Notes: generated from the sequence alone by a model not told the origin. DNA of 64,000 bases from Gaiellasilicea sp963705515 (GCA_963705515.1 CAVPJV010000002.1:248001-312000); one strand, 5' to 3'. Shown: positions 45,025-53,100, numbered from the stretch's first letter. Numbers and translations are program-made.

Positions 45025-47396
45025 GCGCGACCACGCAGCAGCTCGCCCCGGAGGGGCTGCGGCTCCTCGACGCGTACTGGCGCGCTGCGAACTACCTCTC
45101 CGTCGGGCAGATCTACTTGCTCGACAACCCGCTCCTGCGCGAGCCGCTGCAACCGGAGCACGTGAAGCCGCGACTCCTCGGCCACTTCGGCACCGTGCCG
45201 GGGCTCAACCTCGTCTATGCGCACCTGAACCGGGCGATCAAGGCGCGCGACCTCGACGCGATCTTCGTCACCGGCCCCGGCCACGGCGGGCCGGCCAACG
45301 TGGCGAACGCCTATCTCGAGGGGACGTACAGCGAGCTGTACCCGCAAGTGGCCGAGGGGGAGGAGGGGTTACGTGAGCTCTTCCGCCAGTTCTCCTTCCC
45401 CGGTGGGATCCCGAGCCACGCTGCTCCGGAGACGCCCGGCTCGATCCACGAGGGCGGCGAGCTCGGCTACGCGCTCGTGCACGCCTTCGGCGCTGCCTTC
45501 GACAACCCCGACCTGCTCGTCGCATGCGTCGTCGGCGACGGCGAGGCGGAGACCGGGCCGCTCGCGGCCAGCTGGCACTCGAACAAGTTCCTCAACCCGC
45601 GCCGCGACGGCGCCGTCCTGCCGATCCTGCACCTGAACGGCTGGAAGATCGCCAACCCGACCGTGCTCGACCGGATCCCGGAGCGCGAGCTGATGGCGCT
45701 CTTCGAGGGCTACGGCTGGGACCCGATCGTCGTCTCAGGCGGCTTCGACGGCGAGGAGCCGGCACCCGTGCATGAGCGCTTCGCCGCCGCACTCGACCGC
45801 GCGCTCGACACGATCGCCGAGATCCAGAGGGCGGCGCGGGAGCAGGGCGAGGTCGAGCGGCCGCGTTGGCCGATGCTCGTCCTCCGGACGCCGAAGGGCT
45901 GGACCGGCCCGCGCGACGTCGGCGGCGTCCCGGTCGAAGGGACGTGGCGCTCGCACCAGGTGCCGCTCGCCGGCGTCCGCGACAGCGCCGAGCAACGGCA
46001 CCGGCTCGAGGACTGGATGCGCAGCTATCGGCCGAACGAGCTCTTCGACGACGAAGGCCGCCTGCTCCCGGAGCTGGCGGCGCAGGCCCCGGCGGGCGAC
46101 CGGCGCATGAGCGCCAACCCGCATGCGAACGGCGGCGTCCTGCTGCGCGATCTCGTTCTCCCCGACTTCCGCGATTACGCCGTCGACGTCCCGACGCCGG
46201 GCCGGACGTTCAGCGAGGCGACCCGCGTCCTCGGCGGCTTCCTCCGCGACGTGATCGGGCGCAACGGCGAGAACTTCCGCCTGTTCGGCCCTGACGAGAC
46301 GGCGTCGAATCGGCTCGGCGACGTGTTCGCGGCCACCGGCAAGGCCTGGATGGCGGAGACGAAGCCGGTCGACGAGCACCTCTCACCGGACGGGCGGGTG
46401 ATGGAGATCCTCTCCGAGCACCTCTGCCAGGGCTGGCTCGAGGGGTACCTGCTCACCGGTCGCCACGGCCTCTTCAACTGCTACGAGGCGTTCATCCACA
46501 TCGTCGACTCGATGTTCAACCAGCACGCGAAGTGGCTGAAGGTGACGCGGGACATTCCCTGGCGCCGCCCGATCGCGTCGCTCAACTACCTGCTCAGCTC
46601 GCACGTCTGGCGGCAGGATCACAACGGCTTCTCCCACCAGGATCCCGGCTTCATCGACCACGTCGTGAACAAGAAAGCGGAGGTGATCCGCGTCTACCTC
46701 CCGCCCGACGCGAACACGCTGCTGTCCGTCGCCGATCACTGCCTGCGGAGCCGGAACTACGTCAACGTGATCGTCGCCGGCAAGCAGCCCGCCCTCGACT
46801 ACCTGACGATGGAGGAGGCGATCCTCCACTGCACCCGCGGCCTTGGTATCTGGGAGTGGGCCTCGACCGACGAGATCGGAGAGCCTGATGTCGTGCTCGC
46901 CTGTGCGGGCGACATTCCCACGCTCGAGACCGTTGCAGCGGCCTCGATCCTCCGTCAACGCCTGCCGGAGCTGAAGGTGCGGGTGGTCAACGTCGTCGAC
47001 CTGATGCGCCTCCAGCCGGACACCGAGCACCCGCACGGGCTCTCCGACGGGCTCTTCGACTCGCTCTTCACGGCCGACAAGCCGATCATCTTCGCCTACC
47101 ACGGCTACCCCTGGCTGATCCACCGCCTCACCTACCGGCGGACGAATCACGCCAACCTGCACGTGCGCGGCTTCAAGGAAGAGGGCACGACGACGACGCC
47201 GTTCGACATGGTCATGCTCAACGACCTCGATCGCTTCCACCTGGTGATCGACGTGATCGACCGCGTCCCCGGCCTGGCCGCGCGGGCCGCTCACCTGCGC
47301 CAGGAGATGGTCGACCGGCGGCTGGCCGCACGGGCATGGACGCGCACGCACGGCGACGACGATCCCGAGATCCGCGACTGGACCTGGCCGCACTGA
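45021..47396 (+). CDS. xfp: Phosphoketolase
   Basis: A 791-residue TPP enzyme splitting xylulose 5-phosphate (and often fructose 6-phosphate) with phosphate into acetyl phosphate and an aldose phosphate. ANYLSVGQIYLLDNPLLREP, TGPGHGGPANVANAYLEGTY, SFPGGIPSHAAPETPGSIHE, VVGDGEAETGPLAASWHSNK and ETKPVDEHLSPDGRVMEILSE are intact. GTG 45021 follows AAGGAGG. Acetate kinase follows directly, giving an ATP-yielding route that needs no redox step. Confidence 0.96.
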   Translation: MSATTQQLAPEGLRLLDAYWRAANYLSVGQIYLLDNPLLREPLQPEHVKPRLLGHFGTVPGLNLVYAHLNRAIKARDLDAIFVTGPGHGGPANVANAYLEGTYSELYPQVAEGEEGLRELFRQFSFPGGIPSHAAPETPGSIHEGGELGYALVHAFGAAFDNPDLLVACVVGDGEAETGPLAASWHSNKFLNPRRDGAVLPILHLNGWKIANPTVLDRIPERELMALFEGYGWDPIVVSGGFDGEEPAPVHERFAAALDRALDTIAEIQRAAREQGEVERPRWPMLVLRTPKGWTGPRDVGGVPVEGTWRSHQVPLAGVRDSAEQRHRLEDWMRSYRPNELFDDEGRLLPELAAQAPAGDRRMSANPHANGGVLLRDLVLPDFRDYAVDVPTPGRTFSEATRVLGGFLRDVIGRNGENFRLFGPDETASNRLGDVFAATGKAWMAETKPVDEHLSPDGRVMEILSEHLCQGWLEGYLLTGRHGLFNCYEAFIHIVDSMFNQHAKWLKVTRDIPWRRPIASLNYLLSSHVWRQDHNGFSHQDPGFIDHVVNKKAEVIRVYLPPDANTLLSVADHCLRSRNYVNVIVAGKQPALDYLTMEEAILHCTRGLGIWEWASTDEIGEPDVVLACAGDIPTLETVAAASILRQRLPELKVRVVNVVDLMRLQPDTEHPHGLSDGLFDSLFTADKPIIFAYHGYPWLIHRLTYRRTNHANLHVRGFKEEGTTTTPFDMVMLNDLDRFHLVIDVIDRVPGLAARAAHLRQEMVDRRLAARAWTRTHGDDDPEIRDWTWPH

Positions 47397-48310
47397 GCCG
47401 CATCCTCGTCGTCAACGCCGGCTCGACCAGCCTCAAGCTCTCGGTCGTCGACGAGGAGGAGCGCTCCGAGCCGTTGCCCTCGCTCGACGCAGTGTCGGAG
47501 GGGGTCGAGGCGGTCGGGCACCGCGTCGTGCACGGCGGCCGCAGCTTCGGCGAGAGCGCCGTGATCGGCCCCGGTGTGCTCGAGCGGATCGAGGAGCTCG
47601 CCGCGCTCGCGCCGCTCCACACCGAGCCGGCGCTGCGCGGGATCAGGACGGCGCAGGCGGCGCTCCCCGACCTTCCGCACGTCGCCGTGTTCGACTCCGC
47701 CTTCCATCGCACCGTGCCGGACGAGGCGTCGACGTACGCGATCCCGCGGCGCTGGCGCGAGGAGTGGGGGATCCGGCGCTACGGGTTCCACGGCCTCGCG
47801 GTGGCGTCCGTTGCCGACCGCGTTCTGGCGCGTCGGCTTGTCGTCTGCCACCTCGGCGGCGGCTGCTCGGTGACGGCTGTCCTCGACGGCCGCTCCGTCG
47901 ACACGACGATGGGCTTCAGCCCGCTCGAGGGCGTGCCGATGGCCACCCGCTCCGGCTCGGTCGACCCCGGCGCGGTCCTCTACCTCCTCCGCGAGCACGG
48001 TCTGAGCGCGGCCGAGATCGACGAGGCGCTCGAGCACGAGTCCGGCCTCGCCGCGCTCGGCGGGCTCGACGAGCCGCTCGGCTTCGCCGTCTACACCTAC
48101 CGCGTCGCCCAGGCGGTCGCCGCGATGGCGACGGCGCTCGGCGGAATCGACGTCCTGGCCTTCTCCGGAGGCGTCGGCGAGAACCGCGGCGACGTCCACG
48201 AGGCCGTCGCCGCGCGGCTGCGCTTCCTCGGCGAGTTCGCCGTCGAGGTCGTGCCGGCGCGCGAGGACGTGATCGTCGCACGGCTCGTGCGCGCCATCGT
48301 CGATCGGTAG
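47393..48310 (+). CDS. ackA: Acetate kinase, short form, probable CTG start
   Basis: A 305-residue kinase converting acetyl phosphate + ADP to acetate + ATP. VNAGSTSLKL, VGHRVVHGG, VFDSAFHRTVP, GFHGLAVASV, HLGGGCS, GVPMATRSGSVDPG and FSGGVGENRG keep the catalytic Asn, Arg, His, Asp and Glu. It is about 90 residues shorter than usual, mostly between SGLAALGG and YRVAQAV where the SSDMRD segment is missing. CTG 47393 overlaps the xfp stop and gives the classic MSRILVVNAGS start; ATG 47336 would add an Arg-rich tail that is a shadow of xfp. Confidence 0.88.
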   Translation: MSRILVVNAGSTSLKLSVVDEEERSEPLPSLDAVSEGVEAVGHRVVHGGRSFGESAVIGPGVLERIEELAALAPLHTEPALRGIRTAQAALPDLPHVAVFDSAFHRTVPDEASTYAIPRRWREEWGIRRYGFHGLAVASVADRVLARRLVVCHLGGGCSVTAVLDGRSVDTTMGFSPLEGVPMATRSGSVDPGAVLYLLREHGLSAAEIDEALEHESGLAALGGLDEPLGFAVYTYRVAQAVAAMATALGGIDVLAFSGGVGENRGDVHEAVAARLRFLGEFAVEVVPAREDVIVARLVRAIVDR

Positions 48311-48346
48311 TTTTCCGCAGCGCGACGCGTGCTCCTTCCGGACGCC
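48307..48346 (+). promoter_or_regulatory. Bipartite element copy upstream of Usp-DsbA-VKOR genes
   Basis: Box 1 GTAGTTTTCCGCA (48307-48319), 19-nt spacer, CGGACGCC (48339-48346), 30 nt before the ATG at 48377. The ackA stop codon is inside box 1. Confidence 0.6.
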
Positions 48347-48376
48347 GCTCCGGCCGGCTGCCGCGATCCTCCGAGC

Positions 48377-48736
48377 ATGGCAACACGCGCCCGCAAGATC
48401 ATGGTCGGCTACGACGGCTCGGAGGCGTCAACCCGCGCCCTCGACGTCGCCGCCGACCTCGTCGGGTACGGCTCGACGCTCGCCGTCGTGACGGTTCGCA
48501 CGAGTGAGTCCGACCACTCAGTGTCGGCGGACGCACGCAAGCTGCTGCAGCGACGGCTTGTCCAGGCCGGCTACCACGAGACGACGGGAGAGCCGGCGGA
48601 CCAACTGGTGGAGAAAGCGCTCGAGCTCGACGCCGACCTGGTCGTGATCGGGCGCGGGAACGGTCGGCCCTTGCTCGGATCAGTGAGCGCGAACGTTGTG
48701 TCCCGCGCGGAGTGTGACGTGTTGGTGGTGCGCTAG
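48377..48736 (+). CDS. Universal stress protein (short)
   Basis: A 119-residue UspA-fold protein: VGYDGSEASTRALDVAADLV at the start and GRGNGRPLLGSVSANVVSRA near the C-terminus. It is shorter than usual by about 20 residues in the middle. The DsbA-like gene begins at the base after its stop. Confidence 0.9.
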   Translation: MATRARKIMVGYDGSEASTRALDVAADLVGYGSTLAVVTVRTSESDHSVSADARKLLQRRLVQAGYHETTGEPADQLVEKALELDADLVVIGRGNGRPLLGSVSANVVSRAECDVLVVR

Positions 48737-49468
48737 GTGCCTCCCGCTCGACGGCGGGAGCGCCGGCGTTTCTCCGTCAGGCCCGTGCTCGCCGCTCTCG
48801 TCGGCGCAGTCGCGGTCGCGGCCGCCCTCGTCGCGGCCAGCCTGCTCGGCGGCAGCACCGACCCGGCCGAGCCGACGGTCCCTGCCGCAGTCGCCGCACC
48901 GGTCGAGCGCGATCCGCTCTTCCGCGGCATCCCGCAGGATGGCATCGTGCTCGGCAGCCCGACGGCGCCGGTCACGCTCGTCGAGTACGCCGATCTGCAG
49001 TGCCCCTATTGCGCGCTGTGGTCGCGCGACACGTTCCCGACGATCGTCGACGAGTATGTGCGCGCCGGCCGAGTGCGCGTCGTCCTCCGCGGCCTCTCGT
49101 TTCTCGGCCCGGACTCGGAGACCGCGCTGAGGGCCGCCCTCGCTGCCGGCGAGCAGGACAGGCTTTGGGACGTCGTGCACGGGCTCTTCCTCCGTCAGGG
49201 CGCGGAAAACTCTGGCTGGGTCACGGACGACGTCCTGCACAGCTTCGCGCGCACCGGCCTCGACACGGACCAGATGCTCGGCCGGACGCACTCTGCTTGG
49301 GTCGAGCGCCAGTTGGAGGCAGCGAGATCGGCCGCCACCGTCGCGCGAGTTGCCGGGACGCCCTCCTTCCAGGCGGGGCGAACCGGCGCCACCCTGGAGC
49401 GTCTCGACGTCGATGGACTGGACCCGGAGAGCTTCCGGCTCGTGCTGGACCGTCTCCTCGCGGCATGA
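48737..49468 (+). CDS. Membrane-anchored DsbA-like thiol oxidoreductase
   Basis: A 243-residue protein: basic N-terminus, one helix (PVLAALVGAVAVAAALVAAS), then a thioredoxin/DsbA fold facing outward. The active site CPYC is in EYADLQCPYCALWSRDTFP and the cis-Pro loop is RVAGTPSFQAG. It introduces or isomerises disulfides in exported proteins. GTG 48737 directly follows the Usp stop. Its partner VKOR is encoded next, overlapping by 4 nt. Confidence 0.9.
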   Translation: MPPARRRERRRFSVRPVLAALVGAVAVAAALVAASLLGGSTDPAEPTVPAAVAAPVERDPLFRGIPQDGIVLGSPTAPVTLVEYADLQCPYCALWSRDTFPTIVDEYVRAGRVRVVLRGLSFLGPDSETALRAALAAGEQDRLWDVVHGLFLRQGAENSGWVTDDVLHSFARTGLDTDQMLGRTHSAWVERQLEAARSAATVARVAGTPSFQAGRTGATLERLDVDGLDPESFRLVLDRLLAA

Positions 49469-49887
49469 GCGACCGGGTGCTTCGCGCGGCTTTGGTCGGG
49501 CTCGCCGCCGTAGGAGCCGCCGTCGCGGGCTACGTGCTGACGTCGCGCTGGACCGACTCCGGCCTCATCTGCTCGACCGGAGGCTGCGAGACGGTGCAGA
49601 GCTCCAGCTACGCAGAGCTCGTCGGTCTGCCGGTGGCTGCCTTCGGCGTCGCCGGATACGTGCTCATCGGCGCCATGGCGGTGGTCGGCTCGTCGAGCGC
49701 GCGCGTCGCAGCGGCAGCGCTGGCGCTCGGAGCAGCCGCGTTCAGCGGCTACCTGCTCGTCGTGCAGCTGACCGTCATCGACGCCGTGTGCGACTGGTGC
49801 ATCGCCAACGACATCGTCTCGAGCCTCGTCGCCGTCGTCGCGCTGGCGTGGCTGCTCCGCGCCGACGATTTGCGGTTAACCGCGTAG
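49465..49887 (+). CDS. Vitamin K epoxide reductase (VKOR) family protein
   Basis: A 140-residue four-helix membrane protein that reoxidises DsbA using quinone. The loop cysteines are in ICSTGGCETVQSSSYAEL and the active-site CxxC is CDWC in DAVCDWCIANDIVSS, as in actinobacterial VKOR. ATG overlaps the DsbA stop (ATGA). It is the functional equivalent of DsbB. The end of the gene contains box 1 of the next element. Confidence 0.92.
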   Translation: MSDRVLRAALVGLAAVGAAVAGYVLTSRWTDSGLICSTGGCETVQSSSYAELVGLPVAAFGVAGYVLIGAMAVVGSSSARVAAAALALGAAAFSGYLLVVQLTVIDAVCDWCIANDIVSSLVAVVALAWLLRADDLRLTA

Positions 49888-49912
49888 TGCGATCGCGGGA
49901 TCCACTGATGGC
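49872..49912 (+). promoter_or_regulatory. Bipartite element copy upstream of His-tailed small protein
   Basis: Box 1 GCGGTTAACCGCG (49872-49884), 20-nt spacer, CTGATGGC (49905-49912), 52 nt before the ATG at 49965. Box 1 is itself a palindrome around GTTAAC. Confidence 0.5.
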
Positions 49913-49964
49913 GCGGGCTGTGGCAAGTGCGAACCTGCACTAACGAACGAAAGGAAGGTTCGTG

Positions 49965-50099
49965 ATGAACATCGGACTCATCGTCGCTTTCGCCATCGTG
50001 CTCGCAGGGCTGTTCTTCGTGCTCTACGGCCTGATCCGGCCGTTTACGCACATCCACCACGACCACAAGGACGTCTTCCACCCGCCGCACCTCGACTGA
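49965..50099 (+). CDS. Small membrane protein with His-rich tail, 44 residues
   Basis: MNIGLIVAFAIVLAGLFFVL is one transmembrane helix; the tail IRPFTHIHHDHKDVFHPPHL has six histidines. AAAGGAAGG precedes the start (GTG 49962 is a neighbouring alternative). It could bind metal or haem at the membrane face, or be a subunit of a larger complex. No family recognised. It lies between VKOR and the convergent response regulator, 12 nt from the latter's stop. Confidence 0.7.
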   Translation: MNIGLIVAFAIVLAGLFFVLYGLIRPFTHIHHDHKDVFHPPHLD

Positions 50100-50111
50100 G
50101 GCGTCGCCGAG

Positions 50112-50759
50112 TTAGTCCTGCTGCGGGTCGAGCAGGCCTTCGGCAAGCGCGTAGCGCACCAGTTCGGCTCGGCTCCCGAGCTGGAGCTTCTGCATGATGT
50201 GCGCGCGGTGGGTCTCCGCCGTCCGGACGGAGATGAAGAGTTGCTTCGCGATCTCCTGGTTCGTGTGGCCCAGCGCGAGCAAGTGCAGCACCTCGCGCTC
50301 GCGCTCCGACAGAGGGTCCTGCTCGGCTCGGCGTCGCTGTTCGGAATCGGCGGCGAAGAGCTTCGCGCCGAGGCTGGGGTGGACATAGCGCTCGCCCGCG
50401 GCCACGGCTCTGATTGCCCCGACGACTTCGGTGTCGGCCGCCTCCTTCAGCACGTAGCCGGCCGCACCGGCCTCGAACGCCTCGCGGACGTACCGCGGGT
50501 CGTCCTGCATCGAGAGCACGAGCACCTTCGCGGTCGGCACGGCCTGGAGCAGCGCCGGCATGCCCTCGATCCCGGTCGTGCCCGGCATCATCACGTCGAG
50601 GAGCACGACGTCCGGCTTGTTCTCGATCGCCTCGAAGACGGCGCGCTCGGCGGTTGCCGCCTCGCCGACGGTCTCGATGTCGGGCTCTGCCTCCAGAACA
50701 CGGCGAAGGCCGGAGCGGACGACGGCGTGGTCGTCGACGATGAGGACGCGAATGCTCAG
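50112..50759 (-). CDS. NarL/LuxR-family response regulator (DosR-like), probable CTG start
   Basis: A 215-residue regulator. The receiver domain begins SIRVLIVDDHAVVRSGLRRV with acidic pair Asp9/Asp10, phospho-acceptor Asp55 (LLDVMMPG) and Lys in YVLKEA; the C-terminal LuxR HTH is LSEREREVLHLLALGHTNQE with IAKQLFISVRTAETHRAHI. No ATG, GTG or TTG occurs in frame before residue 52, so the start must be the CTG at 50759, which overlaps the kinase stop (CTGA), or the following ATT. It is the partner of the DosS-like kinase and a candidate activator of the island. Confidence 0.9.
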   Translation of the reverse strand: MSIRVLIVDDHAVVRSGLRRVLEAEPDIETVGEAATAERAVFEAIENKPDVVLLDVMMPGTTGIEGMPALLQAVPTAKVLVLSMQDDPRYVREAFEAGAAGYVLKEAADTEVVGAIRAVAAGERYVHPSLGAKLFAADSEQRRRAEQDPLSEREREVLHLLALGHTNQEIAKQLFISVRTAETHRAHIMQKLQLGSRAELVRYALAEGLLDPQQD

Positions 50760-52417
50760 GACGAAGGCACCTCAGCGACGACTGTAGTGCCTGAGCCGGG
50801 ACTCGACTCCACCTGCAGCCGGCCGCCGGCCAGCGAGACACGCTCGCTCATGCCTGCGAGCCCGATTGCGTCGGCGCGTGTGTCGCTGGGGTCGAAGCCG
50901 GCTCCGTCGTCCTCGACCACCGCAACGACGGCGCCATTCTTCCGCCGCAGAAGGATGCTCACCCTTGAAGCAGCCGAGTGTTTGACCACGTTGGTCAACG
51001 CCTCTTGGATCACGCGGTAGAGCGTCGTCTCCGCTTCTGTCGGGAGCCGCTCCTCGCCGAGCTGTGTCTCCAGGTCGACGTGGAGGCCGCTCTGCTCGCG
51101 GAAGGTGTCCGTCAGTCGTTCGACTGCGGGGACGAGGCCGAAGTCGTCGAGCGCGGATGGCCGGAGCTCGACCGCGAGGCGCCGGACGTCCTGCAACGTC
51201 GCGATCACCAACTCGCGCACGGACTCGAGCGCTGCCCGCGCTTCGGCGGACTCGGCCGTCTGCTCCAGAGGCTTCAGGCCCAGCAGGATCGACGTCAGCG
51301 CCTGACCCGTCTCGTCGTGCAGCTCGCGCGCCAGGCGGGCTCGTTCGAGCTCCTGCGCCTCGACGACACGCCGGATGGAGTCGCGGCTGACGCGCTCGGA
51401 GAGGTCGACGGCGATCGCAGCACGAGAGCCGAGCGCCTCAGCCAGTCGAAGATCGTCCTCGGCGAATGCTGGCGTCGGCCCCTGCTTGTCGTGGGCGATC
51501 ACGATCCCGATCGGCCGCCCCCGCACGAGCAGCGGCACGTAAAGCCCGGAGCGGACGCCCATACGCCGGGTCGCCTGCTGGTCGACCTCCGGATCGTCGA
51601 GCAACGAGTCGACCCGCTCACTTCGACCGCGCTCGAGAACGCGGCCGGCCTTCGAGGCGCCGAGCGCCAGCTCCATCCCGGGCACGCCGTACGCGCTTTC
51701 GCCCTCGGCAGCGGCCACGCGCAGCACGCCACCCTCCGGCAACGCGATCAGGACGAGCTTCGCGTCGACGACCTCCTGCAGCCGCCGCGCCACCAGACTC
51801 AGGAGCGGCTCGAGCTCGAGTTCCGACACGAGCGCGTTTCCCACCTCGTTGAGGGACTCGAACTGGCGCAACCAGCGCGTCGAGTTCTCGTACAGCCGGG
51901 TGTTCTCGATCGCTACCGCGGCTTGCGCCGCGAGCAGCTGCGCAAGCTCGGAATCCTCGTCGCTGAAGTCCTCTCCGCCCGCCTTCTCGGTCAGGTACAG
52001 GTTCCCGTACGCGACCCCGCGAAGGACAATCGGCACCCCAAGGAACGATTGCATCGGGGGATGGTTCGGTGGGAAGCCGACCGAGCGCGGGTCGTCGGCG
52101 ATGTCGTGCAGCCGCAGCGGCTGCGCGTCCCGAATCAAGACGCCGAGGATGCCGCGCCCGTGTGGCGGGTCACCAATCGCGGCATGCGTGTCGGCATCGA
52201 TCCCGGTCGTCAGGAACCGCTCCAGCGCCTGGCCCGTTCGGTCGATCACGCCGAGAGCTGCGTAGCGGGCGTCGGTGATCTCCGCGGCGGTCTCGACGAG
52301 CCGCTGCAGCAGCGCATCGAGCGAAAGCTCGGAGCTGAGCGAGATGCCGGCGTTGACGAGAACGCGCAGGCGGCTCAGCTGATCTGCTTCGCTGCTCATC
52401 GCAGCATTCTCTCCCAA
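50756..52417 (-). CDS. DosS/DosT-like GAF-GAF histidine kinase, probable haem sensor
   Basis: A 553-residue cytosolic kinase: GAF-A (about 30-175), GAF-B (about 195-345), HisKA_3 with phospho-His in RARLARELHDETGQALTSIL, and HATPase_c (NVVKHSAASRV, EDDGAGFDPS). GAF-A contains GFPPNHPPMQSFLGVPI and YGNLYLTEKAGGEDFSDED, matching M. tuberculosis DosS: His119 aligns with the haem ligand His149 and Tyr141 lies 22 residues later, as distal Tyr171 does. GILGVLIRD matches the distal-pocket GLI segment. It probably senses O2, NO or redox state through haem. Confidence 0.88.
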   Translation of the reverse strand: MGENAAMSSEADQLSRLRVLVNAGISLSSELSLDALLQRLVETAAEITDARYAALGVIDRTGQALERFLTTGIDADTHAAIGDPPHGRGILGVLIRDAQPLRLHDIADDPRSVGFPPNHPPMQSFLGVPIVLRGVAYGNLYLTEKAGGEDFSDEDSELAQLLAAQAAVAIENTRLYENSTRWLRQFESLNEVGNALVSELELEPLLSLVARRLQEVVDAKLVLIALPEGGVLRVAAAEGESAYGVPGMELALGASKAGRVLERGRSERVDSLLDDPEVDQQATRRMGVRSGLYVPLLVRGRPIGIVIAHDKQGPTPAFAEDDLRLAEALGSRAAIAVDLSERVSRDSIRRVVEAQELERARLARELHDETGQALTSILLGLKPLEQTAESAEARAALESVRELVIATLQDVRRLAVELRPSALDDFGLVPAVERLTDTFREQSGLHVDLETQLGEERLPTEAETTLYRVIQEALTNVVKHSAASRVSILLRRKNGAVVAVVEDDGAGFDPSDTRADAIGLAGMSERVSLAGGRLQVESSPGSGTTVVAEVPSS

Positions 52418-52494
52418 CGGCCGGTCCGCGTCATCGAGCGGACCAGCCGCGTTCGTGGAACGAGACCAAGAGGCGGTGGCGCAGCGTGGTGCGG

Positions 52495-53100
52495 CTACAC
52501 CGGCTTCGTTTCCGGACTCGTTCCCCTGAAGACGGAGTATGCGAGGAGCATGAATCCGACGCCCGCCAGGATCAGCGCGACTCCGACGACGATGCTGAAG
52601 ATCGCGACCCCGGTCGCCATGTAGGACATGTTGAGCGCGGTCGAGAGAGCGGTCTCGGTCACCCAGGTATTGCGGGCAGCGTTCGAGACCGGTTGTCCGC
52701 TCTCGTCCTTCGCCGCGGCCGCCGCGTCACTCGTGCCGGCAGGGTCGTCCGGATTCGAGGCGGAGACGAACCGTCCCATCTCGGCGTAGGTGAGCCCGCC
52801 GGAGGACTCGAGTGCGTGGATCCGCATGTACTGCGCGAAGCAGCGAGCCTCGGATCCCGTCGTGATCGGCTCCTCCGCGACGTCGCAGTCGGGCGCGTCC
52901 ACCGACAGGTTCGCCTCTTCGATTCCGCTCGCGATTCCTTCCGGGCTCATGTCCGGCGAGCCGACGATCTTCTCCTGTGAGAGCTCGTCCTCCACCGTGC
53001 TCCTCCCGGCGATCCCGATTGCGATCGTCCCGATCCCGAAGACGATCAGGACCACCCCTGCGGCGTAGCCGCCGAGCCGGAGCAATTTCGCGCGTTCCAT
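52495..53100 (-). CDS. Two-helix membrane protein, paralogue of 37282-37857
   Basis: A 201-residue protein with an N-terminal helix (GVVLIVFGIGTIAIGIAG), an outward loop with two Cys (DAPDCDVAEE, EARCFAQYM) and a C-terminal helix (AIFSIVVGVALILAGVGF). It shares order and motifs with the protein at 37282, but adds an insertion carrying the first Cys. Function unknown. ATG 53100 follows AAGGGAG. No convincing bipartite element precedes it, unlike its paralogue. Confidence 0.78.
   Translation of the reverse strand: MERAKLLRLGGYAAGVVLIVFGIGTIAIGIAGRSTVEDELSQEKIVGSPDMSPEGIASGIEEANLSVDAPDCDVAEEPITTGSEARCFAQYMRIHALESSGGLTYAEMGRFVSASNPDDPAGTSDAAAAAKDESGQPVSNAARNTWVTETALSTALNMSYMATGVAIFSIVVGVALILAGVGFMLLAYSVFRGTSPETKPV

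Noticed and set aside
47336..47392. ATG 47336 as the start of acetate kinase
   Set aside because: It adds an Arg-rich 19-residue tail that is an out-of-frame reading of xfp and lacks a ribosome site; the family N-terminus begins exactly at the CTG.
49885..49900. GTAGTGCGATCGC at 49884 as box 1 of the bipartite element
   Set aside because: Spacing to CTGATGGC would be only 8 nt; GCGGTTAACCGCG at 49872 gives the normal 20-nt spacing.
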